This document shows, piece by piece, positions 10,735 to 22,146 of a stretch of 64,000 bases of DNA. The stretch is from contig OZ024790.1 of the NCBI GenBank assembly GCA_964017065.1, positions 12,349,498-12,413,497 on the forward strand. Direction: 5' to 3'. Both the position numbers and the translations under genes were made by a program. The number at the start of each line of letters is the position of its first letter. The first letter of the stretch is position 1. Source of the stretch: Haliclona indistincta (taxonomy: Eukaryota > Porifera > Demospongiae > Haplosclerida > Chalinidae). The notes beneath the pieces were generated by a model. It made no database searches. It saw only the letters and a list, made by a program, of their open reading frames with translations, and was not told the origin of the DNA.

Positions 10735-11756
10735 TCTGTTAAAATGTCCATTAAAAAATAGTTTTGATAATGGTCACTTAAAATAATGCTAGCATACAAT
10801 TTCAGTAGAAAACCAGCTCATTGTTACAATTTCTATTTACAATTTGCAGGCACATTCCTGATTGCAGTCACTGGGTGCAGCAAGATAGACCTGAACTGGT
10901 CAACCAGTGCATGAGGGAGTTCCTGTAATTAGAAGGGAATAATTAAACTCTCTCAGAACCTAACACTATGATTCATACCCTCAAGAGTACCAACTCTTGC
11001 TATCCTATAGCTATACTGTATTGGACCTGAGGTGTGTATTGTTAGTAAATATAACTTTTGGATTTACATTCAGATAGGTTTTCATCTTCAAGATGTTTGG
11101 TATACTCTGTGGTGATGTTTTTAAGACCCCATAGCTAGTTTGCTAATAGTTATCTAAACTTCAAACTGCTTCTATGGTGCAGACAGACCATCTATTTGTA
11201 TTGTGTACACGATAAGACTCCATGCACTCTGTCGATAATAAAACACTCCAAGATCTACCTTAGTGTATGAAGTTAGGAATTATGTGGAGTGTTTCTATAA
11301 TAGACGGTTCTTTAAATAATCTACAGATTTTATCTACTTGCAATTATGCATGTTTAACTAGAGTTCTAATGAACACATACTCGTGTGCTGAGCTAAGATC
11401 TACATAGTTAGTACACGAGGCCATGGATATTAGAGGGTTGGTGACACACCCACAATGCCATAAAGTGCTCTTATAAGGACACGTAGCTTTAGAAACCCAT
11501 GGATTAGCCGCTCGAACAAGGCTTGCCAGCACTGAAAACGTCTTCATAGGACTATAAATTCAGTGAAGAAGCTGCAGAGTGGAGATTTTTGAGCGGTAAG
11601 ACGCAAACAGGCGTGTCTTTTGACGACACATACATTAATTTTTTTCATACATTATACCTACGTACGTATAATTATAGGCGGACACAAACGCATAACCCGG
11701 CCTGGCGCAGTACTGCGCACGGGTATAGATTTAGCGTCGCTAAAAGAAGAAAGTAC
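10735..11756 (+). repeat. Class A receptor upstream flank, copy 2
   Basis: Homologous to 6060-7237, with small indels. It includes the conserved TTATAAGGACACG string (about 11473) and the candidate TATA box CTATAAAT (11552-11559). Confidence 0.85.
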
Positions 11757-12836
11757 ATGATAATGGAAGAAGCACGCAATGTATCGAATAACTGCAGTGG
11801 GACTGATCTACGTCAACTGATGTTGAAAATCAAGGTGTCTATTGGTGCAGTTTCCATCGTTGCCTGCATTACAGCCGCGTTGCTGGCTTGCGTATGCCGA
11901 GTTGGCCGACGTTTTACTCACAGGATCTCGTTGTATCTCCTCCTGGCTGTTGCGTTTAACGAAGTTACGCACTGTCTGCAGTACTCAATGTACGACTACC
12001 AACCAATGAACAATTTCTATAACATGAGTTGCGAGATCTTGGGCGCTCTACTGCAGTTATCGGCGTGGACAATGCTACTCTTCACAACAGTACTGGTGTT
12101 TCATCTTGCGTGTCTTACTATCCTCATTGAGATAAGATCTACTATATTGATCGGTGTGACTTATCGAGTGCTCATTTTAACTCTCTCTAAACAAGAAACA
12201 GAAGTGACTTATAAAGCAAAGCGACAAGCATGGTGTCTTGAGATCAGCTACATTCTAATACCGATTCTTGTTCCAATGTCTTTTCTCTGGATACCATTCA
12301 TCAATGATGCATATGGGATGGCAGGCACATGGTGCTGGATACGAAGTGAAGATGACTTTTGTGAAGAGAACTTAGCTGGCTCGATCGAGCGGTATGCCTT
12401 GTGGTTCATTCCATTGATCTTACTATGTGTCATAAACATGATAACAATTGCTGCAATATTAGTGATCTTGTGCAAACGATTGTGCATCGAGAAGACATCT
12501 GACAAAGTATATAGGAACATGCTGTGGGAAAATGCTCCACTTTTGACCTACCCTGTGATCAACAACTTTTTTTCTCTGTTTCTACTAGCTCGCGGCTTGT
12601 ACGAAACTATACCTAATACCAATAATAATCAAGTACTGCGTGCATTAATGGTGATGAATTCAGTTGCTTCACCAACTCGAGGCTTGATCTTCGCTCTTGC
12701 ATACTGCTTGTTCATTGTCATCGAGAGACACTATTGGAAACAGCATCATAGTGATACATCTGTAACTCGGTGTGGTCATGAGAGGGATTCTCTCATACGT
12801 AGTGAATTTCGTATGATCAACAGTACACCGATATAA
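11757..12836 (+). CDS. Receptor 2: intronless 7TM GPCR (class A 5' half, y-type 3' half)
   Basis: A 359-residue 7TM receptor paralogous to receptor 1. An in-frame ATG 56 codons upstream (11589) exists, but the start at 11757 is preferred because it aligns with MIMEEARNVSNN of the paralogues; the extra sequence is homologous to non-coding flank of the others. The N-terminus is three residues shorter (NNCSGTDLRQ) than in receptor 1. CWI in extracellular loop 2, GRRFTHRI before TM2 and PTRGLIFALAY in TM7 are conserved. The tail (RCGHERDSLIRSEFRMI) and the 3' flank match receptors 4 and 7 rather than 1 and 3, so the gene is a mosaic. Confidence 0.93.
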   Translation: MIMEEARNVSNNCSGTDLRQLMLKIKVSIGAVSIVACITAALLACVCRVGRRFTHRISLYLLLAVAFNEVTHCLQYSMYDYQPMNNFYNMSCEILGALLQLSAWTMLLFTTVLVFHLACLTILIEIRSTILIGVTYRVLILTLSKQETEVTYKAKRQAWCLEISYILIPILVPMSFLWIPFINDAYGMAGTWCWIRSEDDFCEENLAGSIERYALWFIPLILLCVINMITIAAILVILCKRLCIEKTSDKVYRNMLWENAPLLTYPVINNFFSLFLLARGLYETIPNTNNNQVLRALMVMNSVASPTRGLIFALAYCLFIVIERHYWKQHHSDTSVTRCGHERDSLIRSEFRMINSTPI

Positions 12837-12839
12837 TTG

Positions 12840-13208
12840 AGATATTTACTGGCTAGCGTTTAGCTTTTATGGATAACCTAAAGAAACGTAATCATAATTA
12901 ATTATTATACGTTGTCACTGTTATTTTCATGTCCTTTACTTTTTGAGGTTGCTAGACAATTGAGATAGTTGTCCGTCTGTATAATTATTATTTCCTCTAT
13001 AACTCTAAGCTCTACATAAAGCTCATTGAATTCGAATGTTCATAGTGTATTGTCAGAAGCATATTGTTATGTCCATGTGCATGCGGAAAAGAATACTATA
13101 CCACTGAGAATCACAAGATCAATGAATATCATGATCAATAGTTGTATATTCCTGCTATAAAATATTTAAATAATAATCTTAGCCGTGATTTTATCGTACT
13201 TTGTCACT
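12840..13208 (+). repeat. y-type receptor 3' flank
   Basis: AT-rich downstream sequence shared with the 3' flanks of receptors 4 (22147-22325) and 7 (42765-43260), and with an isolated copy at about 61430-61920. It contains no gene. Confidence 0.7.
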
Positions 13209-13211
13209 TTA

Positions 13212-13559
13212 GGCCACATAAAATTAATAGTTAGATTCTCATCCTCTAGGCTTCAGATTTTCAATGAGGCGGGAGGCAATTTATAATTTAAATTTATTTT
13301 ACACTGCTAATTTTATATTAAAAAAACAACATGACTATACAGTCACCATCTATCAGCGCTGCGTGATCAGCGACAATACACCCATACCAGGGCTTTACAA
13401 CTCGACAGTGAGCACGAATCTGGACGACAACAAACACCATCCTCGCGATATAAATAATTAACCCCTTGTTGTCTAAAACCTCCCCAAAATTTTTGGTCAA
13501 GAGCGTAAAAAAATTGATGCGGGCGGGGATGAGAATCTAACTATTAAGTTTATGTGGCC
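13212..13559. mobile_element. PIF/Harbinger-like MITE with TTA target duplication
   Basis: Terminal inverted repeats of about 34 bp (GGCCACATAAAATTAATAGT and its complement) bound 348 bp, and both sides carry TTA (13209-13211 and 13560-13562). A TTA duplication with GGC-type ends is typical of PIF/Harbinger MITEs. It sits inside the receptor 2 3' flank; the uninterrupted target is visible near 43070. Confidence 0.8.
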
Positions 13560-13605
13560 TTACTAGTACTCTTGCTTTAACTCACTACACATGCTGCTCT
13601 GATTT

Positions 13606-13677
13606 AACCCTCGGCGCATGCGCGAGGGTTACGGTACTTGTTTAACCCTCGGCGCATGCGCGAGGGTTACGGTACTT
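13606..13677. repeat. Short tandem duplication with GC-rich palindrome
   Basis: Two head-to-tail copies of a unit of about 37 bp contain AACCCTCGGCGCATGCGCGA, itself a near-perfect palindrome. Function unknown. Confidence 0.75.
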
Positions 13678-14347
13678 GGTTTGTCATTCGCTGTCCATCG
13701 AGCTGCAGAGATCAGCGATCACTTTTACGCGCTGGCAAAGTTATGACATAATAAGCACCGCAATGGCTTGCAATTTGACTCGTGGATTTTGCTAAAGTGC
13801 TTTCATTCTCGAGTTATGGCTGACTCACCTTGACGGCTATCTTGGACCTCTCTGACTACAAAAACGCCCATAGTTGACTACCCATGTACTTGCAGATTCC
13901 ATCCAAACTGCAGAACAGCTATGAGGGTGCGTAGACATTTCAGGAAAGAGCCTACACTACAGCCATGGGCCCATGGCTACCTACTCACGTGCTCATGGTC
14001 ACGCCCTTGTGGTCAGCACTTTGCCGTCTTCTCGTAAATAATTTAACTATACTAGCACTATACATGTACATGTAGCTGCTCCAAACAAGGAACTAACACT
14101 ACACAATGTGCATGACACGCCGAGGGTTTTGTGAAATCTGCCGGTTCATTAGCTGATCAATAAATTATTATATTATTATGTCAGTGCATGCAAAGCATGA
14201 TTGAGGAAAGTTTAGTTATCTATTATTTATTAGTTACACCATGCCTACCCGGAATGATCTTTTTAGGCCTAGTGGGATTCATAGTATGGGATGCCGTTTA
14301 TACCAAAATCTTTAGCTGATTTATAAATCCACACCCGATTTATATAG

Positions 14348-14448
14348 TAGTTATATACCGATCAGGAGGTGTTTAAGCGATTTAAAGCCCGCGGGCGTAG
14401 CCCAAGGGCTTTAAATGCTTAAACACCGACTGATCGGTATATAACTAC
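14348..14448. repeat. Hairpin with 43-bp arms
   Basis: Arms at 14348-14390 (GTAGTTATATACCGATCAGG...) and 14406-14448 are reverse complements with few mismatches, around a 15-bp GC-rich loop. It lies in a gene-free interval (13680-14700) with no other structure that could be assigned. Confidence 0.75.
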
Positions 14449-14707
14449 TTTAAACCATAGTGCGCTGCTTGCCTGACGTCTAGCAGGCTACCTTACGTCG
14501 CAGGAAGACCGCAGAGCAGCCCGAGCGCCGTTTCTTTGTGGATTCTCGAACGCGGCGGCCATCTTGAAACGCGTGCGGGCTGTACACGATTTATAACCCT
14601 CATTAACGCTCGTTACATCAAAGAGAATTATTCATACTATGGTTTAATCATAACTATGTTTACAAATCTCAATGCAGATATATAAATTAATATCATCACA
14701 GATTTAT

Positions 14708-14955
14708 AAAGAAAATTAAAAAGATTTCTATCGAAATCAAAAGGATGTAGGGTTGTTAATCTACCTCTGGTCCACAATGTAAACTAACAAGGAACAAGCA
14801 TGGAATGGTAACTCGATTGACTTGCTAATAACAGACCATAGATCCCTACATCAGTGGCTGCTGTGGTTGGCTATAGCTAGTTCAGCTAGTTGCTGTTGAC
14901 TGACACCTGATGTACATTCAGATTGTGACAAATATTGATCTTATGTACAGCCACT
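14708..14955 (+). mobile_element. Truncated copy of the PalA hairpin
   Basis: Matches the left arm and spacer of the hairpin at 9383-9772 but stops where the right arm should begin, joining directly to the receptor 3 upstream flank. A deletion or recombination breakpoint lies near 14955. Confidence 0.7.
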
Positions 14956-15985
14956 AAAATGTCCACTTAAGAAAGACAGTTTTGACATCATGCAACTAGT
15001 ACATGTAACTATTGCTAGCATAAAAAATTATACAATTTCCATAGAAACCCAGCTCATTGCTACAATTTCAATTTACAATTTGCAGGCACATTCCTGATTG
15101 CAGTCACTGGGTGCAGCAAGACAGACCTGAACTGGTCAACCACTACATGAGGGAGTTCCTGTAATTAGAAGGGAGTAATTAAACTCTCTCAGAACCTAAC
15201 ACTATGATTCATTACTGACTAACCTCAAGAGTTTATCAACTCTTGCTATCCTATATACTGTATTGGACCTGAGGTGTGGATTGTTAACAAATATAACTTT
15301 TGGATTTACATTCCCTGCTTTTAGATAGGTTGTCAATCTTCATGATGGTTGGTATACTCTGTGGTGATGTTTTTAAGGCCCCATAGCTAGTTTTGTTAAT
15401 AGTTATCTACACTTCAAACTGCTTCTATGGTGCAAACAGACAATCTATTTGTATTGTGTACACGATAAGACTCCATGCGCACTCTGTCGATAATAAAACA
15501 CTCCGGCCAAGATCTACCTTAGTGCATGTAGGAAATTAGGAATTTTGAGGAGTGTTTCTAATAGACGGTTCTTTAAATAATCTACAGATGTTGTCTGCTT
15601 ACAACTATGCATGTTTAACTAGAGTTATAATGAACACATACCCGTGTGCTGATGAGCTAAGATCTACATAGTTAGTACACGAGGCCATGGATATTAGAGG
15701 GTTGGTGACACACCCACAATGCCGTAAAGTGCTCTTATAAGGACACGTAGCTTTAATTTAGAAGCCAATAGATTAGCCGTTCGAGCCAGCTTGCCAGCAC
15801 AGAAAACGTCTTCATAGGACTATAAATTCAGTGAAGAAGCTGCAGAGTGGAGATTTTCGAGCGGTAAGACGCAAACAGGCGTGCTTTTGTCTAAACATTC
15901 ATAATTTTTTCGTACATAGCTAATTATTAATATACGTACATGTATACGTATAATTATTAATCCTATGGTATACGGACACAAACGC
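14948..15985 (+). repeat. Class A receptor upstream flank, copy 3
   Basis: Third copy of the roughly 1 kb flank, with candidate TATA box CTATAAAT at 15820-15827. The MITE at 15991-16598 interrupts it before the gene. Confidence 0.85.
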
Positions 15986-15990
15986 ATATA

Positions 15991-16598
15991 CAGTGTTCCA
16001 CACGAAGAGAGTGAATTAATGTTAGGAATGTATGACGTCACGTCAATAGCAACAATACATTGTACTTAACAAAATGGCCGCCAAAAACCTGCTCTGTCGC
16101 AGAGTGAAGTCGCGCTTGTCGCTGTATATGCTTCTAGAGACGCCAGGTGAGATCTACTTTCATGATTAATGTTTTGGCATTGCAGTCATGAAGTTTTAGA
16201 GCTTAACTACCAGTAGAACTGGAATTCCTGTCCCTAACGTTTGGCTCGTCCATGAACGGTCAACTTTTGCTCTCTGCCGCCGATGTAGCACTGATAGGGA
16301 CCGATCCCGCTGCCAACAGATAAGCATCCGAGGTGAAAGCTTCAATGCAGTGATAACAGAGCTTAACTAGCAGTAGTCCCTGGGATTCGCTCCCTAACGT
16401 GTTTTTCCAGATGGCTGCCTGTCTTTCACATTTCTGTCACGTGAGTGTCATCTGACAAGAAGCCATATAAAGCATAAGATTCAGTAAGGATAGAGGATCA
16501 AAATGATATATACATCATTACTCTAGGATAAATGATTCTAGAGAAATCAAGCAAAATGTCACACACACCATTTTTCCCTCTCTTCGTGTGGAACACTG
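15991..16598. mobile_element. TA-target MITE inserted in receptor 3 leader
   Basis: TIRs CAGTGTTCCACACGAAGAGA and its complement bound 608 bp, flanked by TA at 15989-15990 and 16599-16600, as for Tc1/mariner-type MITEs. It separates the conserved TATA-like box (15820) from the ATG (16670). A related but diverged element with a similar right end lies at about 22345-23024. Confidence 0.85.
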
Positions 16599-16669
16599 TA
16601 GCTCGGCCGGGTGCATACTACTGCGCACGGGTATAGATTTAGCGTCGCAATAGTGTCTGAAGAAAGTAC

Positions 16670-17758
16670 ATGATAATGGAAGAAGCACGCAATGTATCGA
16701 ATAACTGCAGTGCACAGAATGGGACTGATATACGTCAACTGCAATTGAAATTCAGAGTGTCTATTGCTGCAGTTTCCGTCGTTGTTTGCATTTTAGCCGC
16801 GTTGCTGGCTTGCGTCTGTCGAGTTGGCCGACGTTTTACTCACCGGATCTCGTTGTATCTCCTCCTAGCTGTTGCGTTTAACGAAGTTATGCACTGTCTG
16901 CTGTACTCGATGAACGACTTCCAACCAAACAACGATTTCCCTAACGTGATGAGTTGCCAGATCTTGGGCGCTCTACTGCTCTTATCGTCGTGGATAATGC
17001 TACTCTTCACATCCGTGTTGGTGTTTGATCTTGCCTGTCTTACTATCCTCATTGAGATAAGATCTACTATATTGTTTGGTGTGACTTATCGAGTGCTCAT
17101 TTTAACTCTCTCTAAACAAGAAACAGAAGTGACTGCCAAAGCAAAGCGACAAGCATGGTGTCTTGAGTTCAGCTACATTCTAATACCGATTCTTGTTCCA
17201 ATGTCCTTTCTCTGGATACCATTCATCAATAATACATATGGTATGGCAGATACAGTGTGCTGGATACGAAGCAAAGATGACTTTTGTCAAAAGAACTTAG
17301 CCGGCTTGATCGAGCGGTATGCCTTGTGGTACATTCCATTGATCTTACTATGTGTTATAAACATGATAACAATTGTTGCAATAGTAGTGATTTTATGCAA
17401 ACGATTGTGCATCAAGAAGACATCTGACAAAGTATATAAGAACTTGCTGAGAGAAAATGCTCCACTTTTGATCTACCCTCTGATCTACAACTTTTTTTCT
17501 CTGTTTTCACTAGCTCGCGACTTGTATCAGACCATGGCTACTTCAGAAAAGGGTGAAAATCAAGTACAACGCGCATTATTGATAATGGGTTCACTTGCTA
17601 TACCAACTCGAGGCTTGATCTTTGCTCTTGCATACTGCTTTTTCATTGTCATTGAGAGACACTATCGGAAACAGCATACATCTGTAACTCTGCATGCATG
17701 TGAGAAAGACTCACTCATACGTAGTGAATTTCGTATGATCACTGACAGTACACAGTAG
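16670..17758 (+). CDS. Receptor 3: intronless 7TM GPCR, close paralogue of receptor 1
   Basis: A 362-residue 7TM receptor with the same 5' class, 3' tail (LHACEKDSLIRSEFRMITDS) and 3' flank as receptor 1. From TM3 on only a handful of residues differ. The N-terminus, TM1 and extracellular loop 1 differ more (DFQPNNDFPNVMSC against DYQPNNNFYNVSC, with a one-residue insertion). All array hallmarks are present: N-terminal sequons, GRRFTHRI, CWI loop motif, PTRGLIFALAY. A 608-bp MITE lies between its likely promoter and the ATG, so any leader is much longer than for receptors 1 and 2, or a new promoter is used. Confidence 0.93.
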   Translation: MIMEEARNVSNNCSAQNGTDIRQLQLKFRVSIAAVSVVVCILAALLACVCRVGRRFTHRISLYLLLAVAFNEVMHCLLYSMNDFQPNNDFPNVMSCQILGALLLLSSWIMLLFTSVLVFDLACLTILIEIRSTILFGVTYRVLILTLSKQETEVTAKAKRQAWCLEFSYILIPILVPMSFLWIPFINNTYGMADTVCWIRSKDDFCQKNLAGLIERYALWYIPLILLCVINMITIVAIVVILCKRLCIKKTSDKVYKNLLRENAPLLIYPLIYNFFSLFSLARDLYQTMATSEKGENQVQRALLIMGSLAIPTRGLIFALAYCFFIVIERHYRKQHTSVTLHACEKDSLIRSEFRMITDSTQ

Positions 17759-18319
17759 TTGTTTTACTAAAGTAGTTGTTCCTTCATTCATCAATTACTT
17801 ATGTTTAATTGTGTCACGAATTATACTACACGGCTCTCTTGGCTGTATATCAGTTATTGTGTAACCTTTAGCCGGCCTCGTCCCCAGGCCAATTTTTCAG
17901 CATCCCTCGGGCAGCAAACAGCTGGCAAATCCCCACCGTGTTGCGGGTGGTGGTGCGTGTCAATGATAGGCGCATTACTGACAAGTTCTTCGAAGACTCC
18001 ATGCAGACTCCAATACAGCGTTTTTCAGGAGCATTGCAGCATAGATTTTTGTGTAATAAATCTATGATTGCTGGCTTGCAGCATCAAAATTAGCGATCGT
18101 CATCTTAGCCACGTAATATTTTTATGGCGTATCACGCCATAACTCTCTAAAAGATCTAGTTATTGTGTAATGAAGATGCCAAATGCCTTTTCAGCTGATC
18201 GTCGTTGTTGCTTCGTCTTCATAAGGTGTAGAAGTCCAAAACTATTGCTGAGCTGCATATCCATACCTCCACTGCGAGCCGAATTGTTTCGCGATACAAC
18301 GCGCTTGAAGTCTTCGCAC

Positions 18320-18720
18320 TATATTCAATTCAATTCAATTCAAGTTTTGCAGAACTATGGTAAAGCAAAAAATCAAAGATTCAGTGAGCAGAAGGAATGA
18401 GTTCTGAGGGGATAATAATAAGAGCTATTAGAACCCCCCCAAAAAAGAAAAAAAAACTAGGAGGAAAATTTAACACTAACAGGTAAATGGCTACATTTAA
18501 AACAAGGACAAACAACATGGAAGGAACAGGGCAAAGAAGGGTCAAATTGTGATGCCGTTGATATACTGGACAAATTGTGATATACTGGGCGCCGTTATAG
18601 GACACGGGCGTTAGATCCCGGCTGCGTTAGTATAGGCGCGGTTTTGCAAAGGTCAGTCCAGTAGTCCACTCCAGTGGTCCATTCCAGTAGTCCAATACGC
18701 GGCTCCAGTACTGATTCCCT
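18320..18720. mobile_element. Unclassified repeat insertion with (TTCAA)n
   Basis: This stretch interrupts sequence that is continuous in the receptor 1 3' flank (near 8865). It begins with a short TTCAA array (about 18322-18343) and contains poly-C/poly-A tracts near 18435-18455. No coding potential was recognised. Confidence 0.5.
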
Positions 18721-18869
18721 CGCACAACAGCATGCAATGCTGTGGCCTGTGAAAACGCGGTTTCATCCGCTACTATCACGCGCTCAACCACATCACCAAA
18801 AAAATCTGATTGGACAATTTCTCGCGTGATGACATTGCACTTCGAATGCAACTTTCCTGAAAAGCGCTG

Positions 18870-20510
18870 TAGTCTCTCACTATACTACTATCGATAGTCC
18901 TACTTGAGTGACTGGTCACGTGCGTGTCATGCAATCACAATAGAGAATTTTAGTTTGGCGTTTCCGGGATGCGGGGAAACGGGTAACTCCCACACGTGAC
19001 GAATTCACGCGAAGAGAATTTTAGTTCATACACAACGAACGGCTGGCCTAGATAGCTCGGCTTCGATTGCTTTAGTGACGAATATGTCGACTGGATCCAA
19101 GTATGTTGCTGTTACTGACTGTGCAGCTTAACTGTGCTTTATGTTAGGCGCGATTCAGACGACGTATTAGAGATCCTTGGCTATGCTGGTCGAGAACGTG
19201 TCTTAGGATAGTGGAGCAGAATATCTAGAGATGCTATACTTTCTATCTGCATTTGGTTCTACAAAAGAGAAAGGCGAAAGATTTGGAATAGAAAAGTGTG
19301 ACTGCACTGCATCATGCCTGTTATCAACTGTGCACTTCCACTGCACTGCCCGCGTATCAACAGTGCTGATCCACCCGTGTCAACGTCAAGCAAGACACGT
19401 ATGGATGGGATCACGTGATGCCCTACACGTCCTCACGTTTACCGGAAACGGCAAACTAAAATTCTCTATTATGGCGTCTAACACTTTTTCATTTTTCATT
19501 TCAAAGAAATGTGAATAGCAACCAGTGCTAATTAAAGAATGAAGAGAGGAGAGACTTCAAAAATGAGAGAGAGTGAGCCGATTTAATAGATACAGGGAGA
19601 CTATTCTAGAGTTTGATTGACGATGGATAAAATTAATGAATCGGATCGCGCCGCGATCGCCGGAGGAATCGTGGAATTTATAATATAGCCGTCTTCGAAA
19701 TTCAAACGGCACCTGCCACGAGAATTTTGTGAGTGTTTTGTTCTGGTCTGCTGGTGCTCGAGTGACTGGTCACGTTAAGGTTCTAGGCGCACTTAGTGAA
19801 GAAAGACGAACTCGAAGTTTTCACCAGTTTCAGGTCAAGTTCGTCACTTTTATAGCAACATGTTCGAGCAATTTTTGTGCTACTGAGTTAGAAAAACGCC
19901 AGAGAGCAGATCTAAGTGTCTTTAGATACGTACCAAGTCCAAGTGAAATATCAGCGTTTGAATTTTTTGCGGGTCCCAATTAACTTGTTCGATACAAGCG
20001 AAAGAAGGACAGATAAGATGATACAGAAAAGGAACCCTAGGTCAACAAGAGTACACACTTTAAAAAACATAGGCTCGCCAAGGGAAATAACAGTGACAAA
20101 AACAAATAAATAAATGGCTCTAATGCATACAAAAACTATTATCAATAACGGTTTATCCGATTTTCTAGCCAGGAAAATGATTTGCGAAGCAGAGATGGCA
20201 GTTCTTGCTGCAATGTCGAATACTTGGCCGAAGACTTGTCAAAAAACTTGAATAGGACGGGGTGAAGTGTTGGCGGCATTTGGGTATCTAGTGCCCAAGT
20301 GACACAATTTCAATTGTAATCAATGAAGCTTGCTTCCCGAGAGAGTCTAGTTCACTCAGCAGCAACTGATAGAGGGGTTTCTGTCTCTTATGATTCTGTG
20401 CATTGCGCAGATGAATTTGAGGGTACAGTTAGTTCCACCATGCAGTATAAAAGAATTACCACTCATATATACCATATCAGGTCTGGCAGTTGTAATCATC
20501 AAGTCATGAG
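18870..20510 (+). mobile_element. Partial PalA copy, interrupted by a MITE
   Basis: Parts correspond to the right portion of the 9383-10645 repeat (the sequences around GGTCACGTGCGT, GGCACCTGCCA and the GCCGCCATCTTG string at 20585). A MITE (18947-19465) interrupts it and diverged receptor 3 flank sequence is interleaved. Confidence 0.55.
18947..19465. mobile_element. TA-target MITE with GAGAATTTTAGTTTG ends
   Basis: GAGAATTTTAGTTTGGCGTT at the left and its imperfect complement at the right bound about 520 bp, with TA on both sides. The uninterrupted target (CACAATAATGGCG) is seen at about 10168. No protein is encoded. Confidence 0.7.
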
Positions 20511-20540
20511 GGACTGTAGACTGGGGCGGGGTTTTATGAG
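20160..20540 (-). pseudogene. Duplicated gene fragment, frameshifted (copy 2)
   Basis: Second copy of the fragment at 9025-9454, with the recognisable segment NCTLKFICAMHRIIRDRNP on the minus strand. It is more decayed: an in-frame stop follows the shared indel region, and another appears where copy 1 reads WALDTQMPP. It was carried along in the receptor 1/3 segmental duplication. Confidence 0.45.
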
Positions 20541-21075
20541 CTCTAAGACCAGATATGTCAGAATCAGATGCATGGATCATTGTAGCCGCCATCTTGTCGT
20601 TTCCATTCTTCCCTACATATATAAGGACCACTACTGCTTCCCTAATATCATCGCTAATTTTTGCAGGCATTATTTGTTGATTGCAGTAACAGGGTTCATG
20701 CAGCTACAGGTAGACTTTAGTCTATACTTCGAATTTCATGCAGCATCGGCAAAAGGTCAATTCATGTAAATTGTGATCTTTATTTCATATGCATGCTGTA
20801 GCATTCTTGGTACAATTAACTGACTATATATAGCTTATGTGTCAGTCTATCTCTACTTCGATCTTACCGTTTGTTTCCATGAAAAGGGAGGAGGTCACTC
20901 GTGCTTGCCCAGGCTTCATGTGTATGTGCACACAAGAGCAGGTCATCCGGTCATTATCGGTCAATGTAGCATGATCATATAAGGAGTAATCAGTCCTCCT
21001 ATAGAGTGCTACAATATCTATTCATATATAGATATCCTAATAAACTTAATTGTTACACTAAATACCGAGTCAACA

Positions 21076-22146
21076 ATGGAGGCCGTAGCATCGAATAACT
21101 GCAGTAATATGACTGATCTACGTCAACTGTCACTGACAATAAAGCTAACAATTGCTGCTTTGTCGTTGGTTGCTTGCATTTTAGCCACGTTGCTGGCTTG
21201 TATTTGTCGAGTTGGCCGACGTTTTACTCACCGGATCTCGTTGTATCTTCTCCTAGCTGTTGCGTTTAACGAAGTTACGCACTGTCTTCAGTTCTCGATG
21301 TACGACTACCAACCAAACAATTCGTATCTCGTGAGTTGCGCCGTGTTGGGCGCTGTAGCGCAGTTATCGTCCTGGATAATGCTACTCTATACAACAGTGC
21401 TGGTGTTTCATCTTGCGTGTCTTACTATCCTCATTGAGATAAGATCTACTATATTGATCGGTGTGACTTATCGAGTGCTCATTTTAACTCTCTCTGAACA
21501 AGAAACAGAAATAACTGGCAAAGCAAAGCGACAAGCATGGTGTCTTGAGATCAGCTACATTCTAATACCCATTCTTGTTCCAATGTCTTTTCTCTGGATA
21601 CCATTCATCAATAATGCATATGGGATGGCAGGCACATGGTGCTGGATACAAGGCAAAGATGACTTATGTGGAGTGAACTTAGCCGGCTTGATTGAATGGT
21701 ATATCCTATGGTATATCCCATGGATTGCACTATGTGTTATCAACCTGATAACAATTGTTGCAATAGTAGTGATCTTGTGCAAACGATTGTGCCTTAAAGG
21801 GACACCGGACAAAGTATACAAGAGCATGCTGTGGGAAAATGCTCCACTTTTGACCTACCCTGTGATGTACAACTTCTTTTTTCTACTTCCACTAGCTCAC
21901 CGCTTGCATGAAACTATTACTGTTTCAGAAGTAAACGGTGACAATCAAGTGCAAAGTGCATTGTGGGTAATGCATTCGGTTTCTTCACCAACTCGAGGCT
22001 TGTTCTTTGCTCTTGCATACTGCTTGTTCATTATTATTGAGAGACACTATCGGAAACAGCATGATACATCTGTAACTCGGTGTGGTCATGAGAAAGGTTC
22101 ACTCATACGTAGTGAATTTCGTATGATGGACAGTATACTGAATTAA
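21076..22146 (+). CDS. Receptor 4: intronless 7TM GPCR (class B 5' half)
   Basis: A 356-residue receptor. The N-terminus MEAVASNNCSNMTDLRQL and its upstream flank (from about 20860, including GAGTAATCAGTCCTCCTAT) define class B, shared with receptor 7 and the broken gene at 47617. N-glycosylation sequons precede TM1. Core features are kept: GRRFTHRI, extracellular loop 1 YQPNNSYLVSC, CWI loop motif, PTRGLFFALAY in TM7 and tail LIRSEFRMM. The 3' tail and flank are y-type, as in receptors 2 and 7. Intracellular loop 3 has LKGTPDKV in place of the usual KKTSDKV. Confidence 0.93.
   Translation: MEAVASNNCSNMTDLRQLSLTIKLTIAALSLVACILATLLACICRVGRRFTHRISLYLLLAVAFNEVTHCLQFSMYDYQPNNSYLVSCAVLGAVAQLSSWIMLLYTTVLVFHLACLTILIEIRSTILIGVTYRVLILTLSEQETEITGKAKRQAWCLEISYILIPILVPMSFLWIPFINNAYGMAGTWCWIQGKDDLCGVNLAGLIEWYILWYIPWIALCVINLITIVAIVVILCKRLCLKGTPDKVYKSMLWENAPLLTYPVMYNFFFLLPLAHRLHETITVSEVNGDNQVQSALWVMHSVSSPTRGLFFALAYCLFIIIERHYRKQHDTSVTRCGHEKGSLIRSEFRMMDSILN

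Noticed and set aside
11589..11756. Longer N-terminus for receptor 2 starting at 11589
   Set aside because: The region aligns with non-coding flank of receptors 1 and 3, and all paralogues start at MIMEEARN.
12248..12520. Conserved 90-codon open frame on the antisense strand of every receptor gene (also at 21555, 31053, 42160, 43424, 46338 and 50119)
   Set aside because: Its conservation follows from the nearly invariant sense-strand core; it has no independent start context, upstream flank or domain, so it is treated as a shadow.
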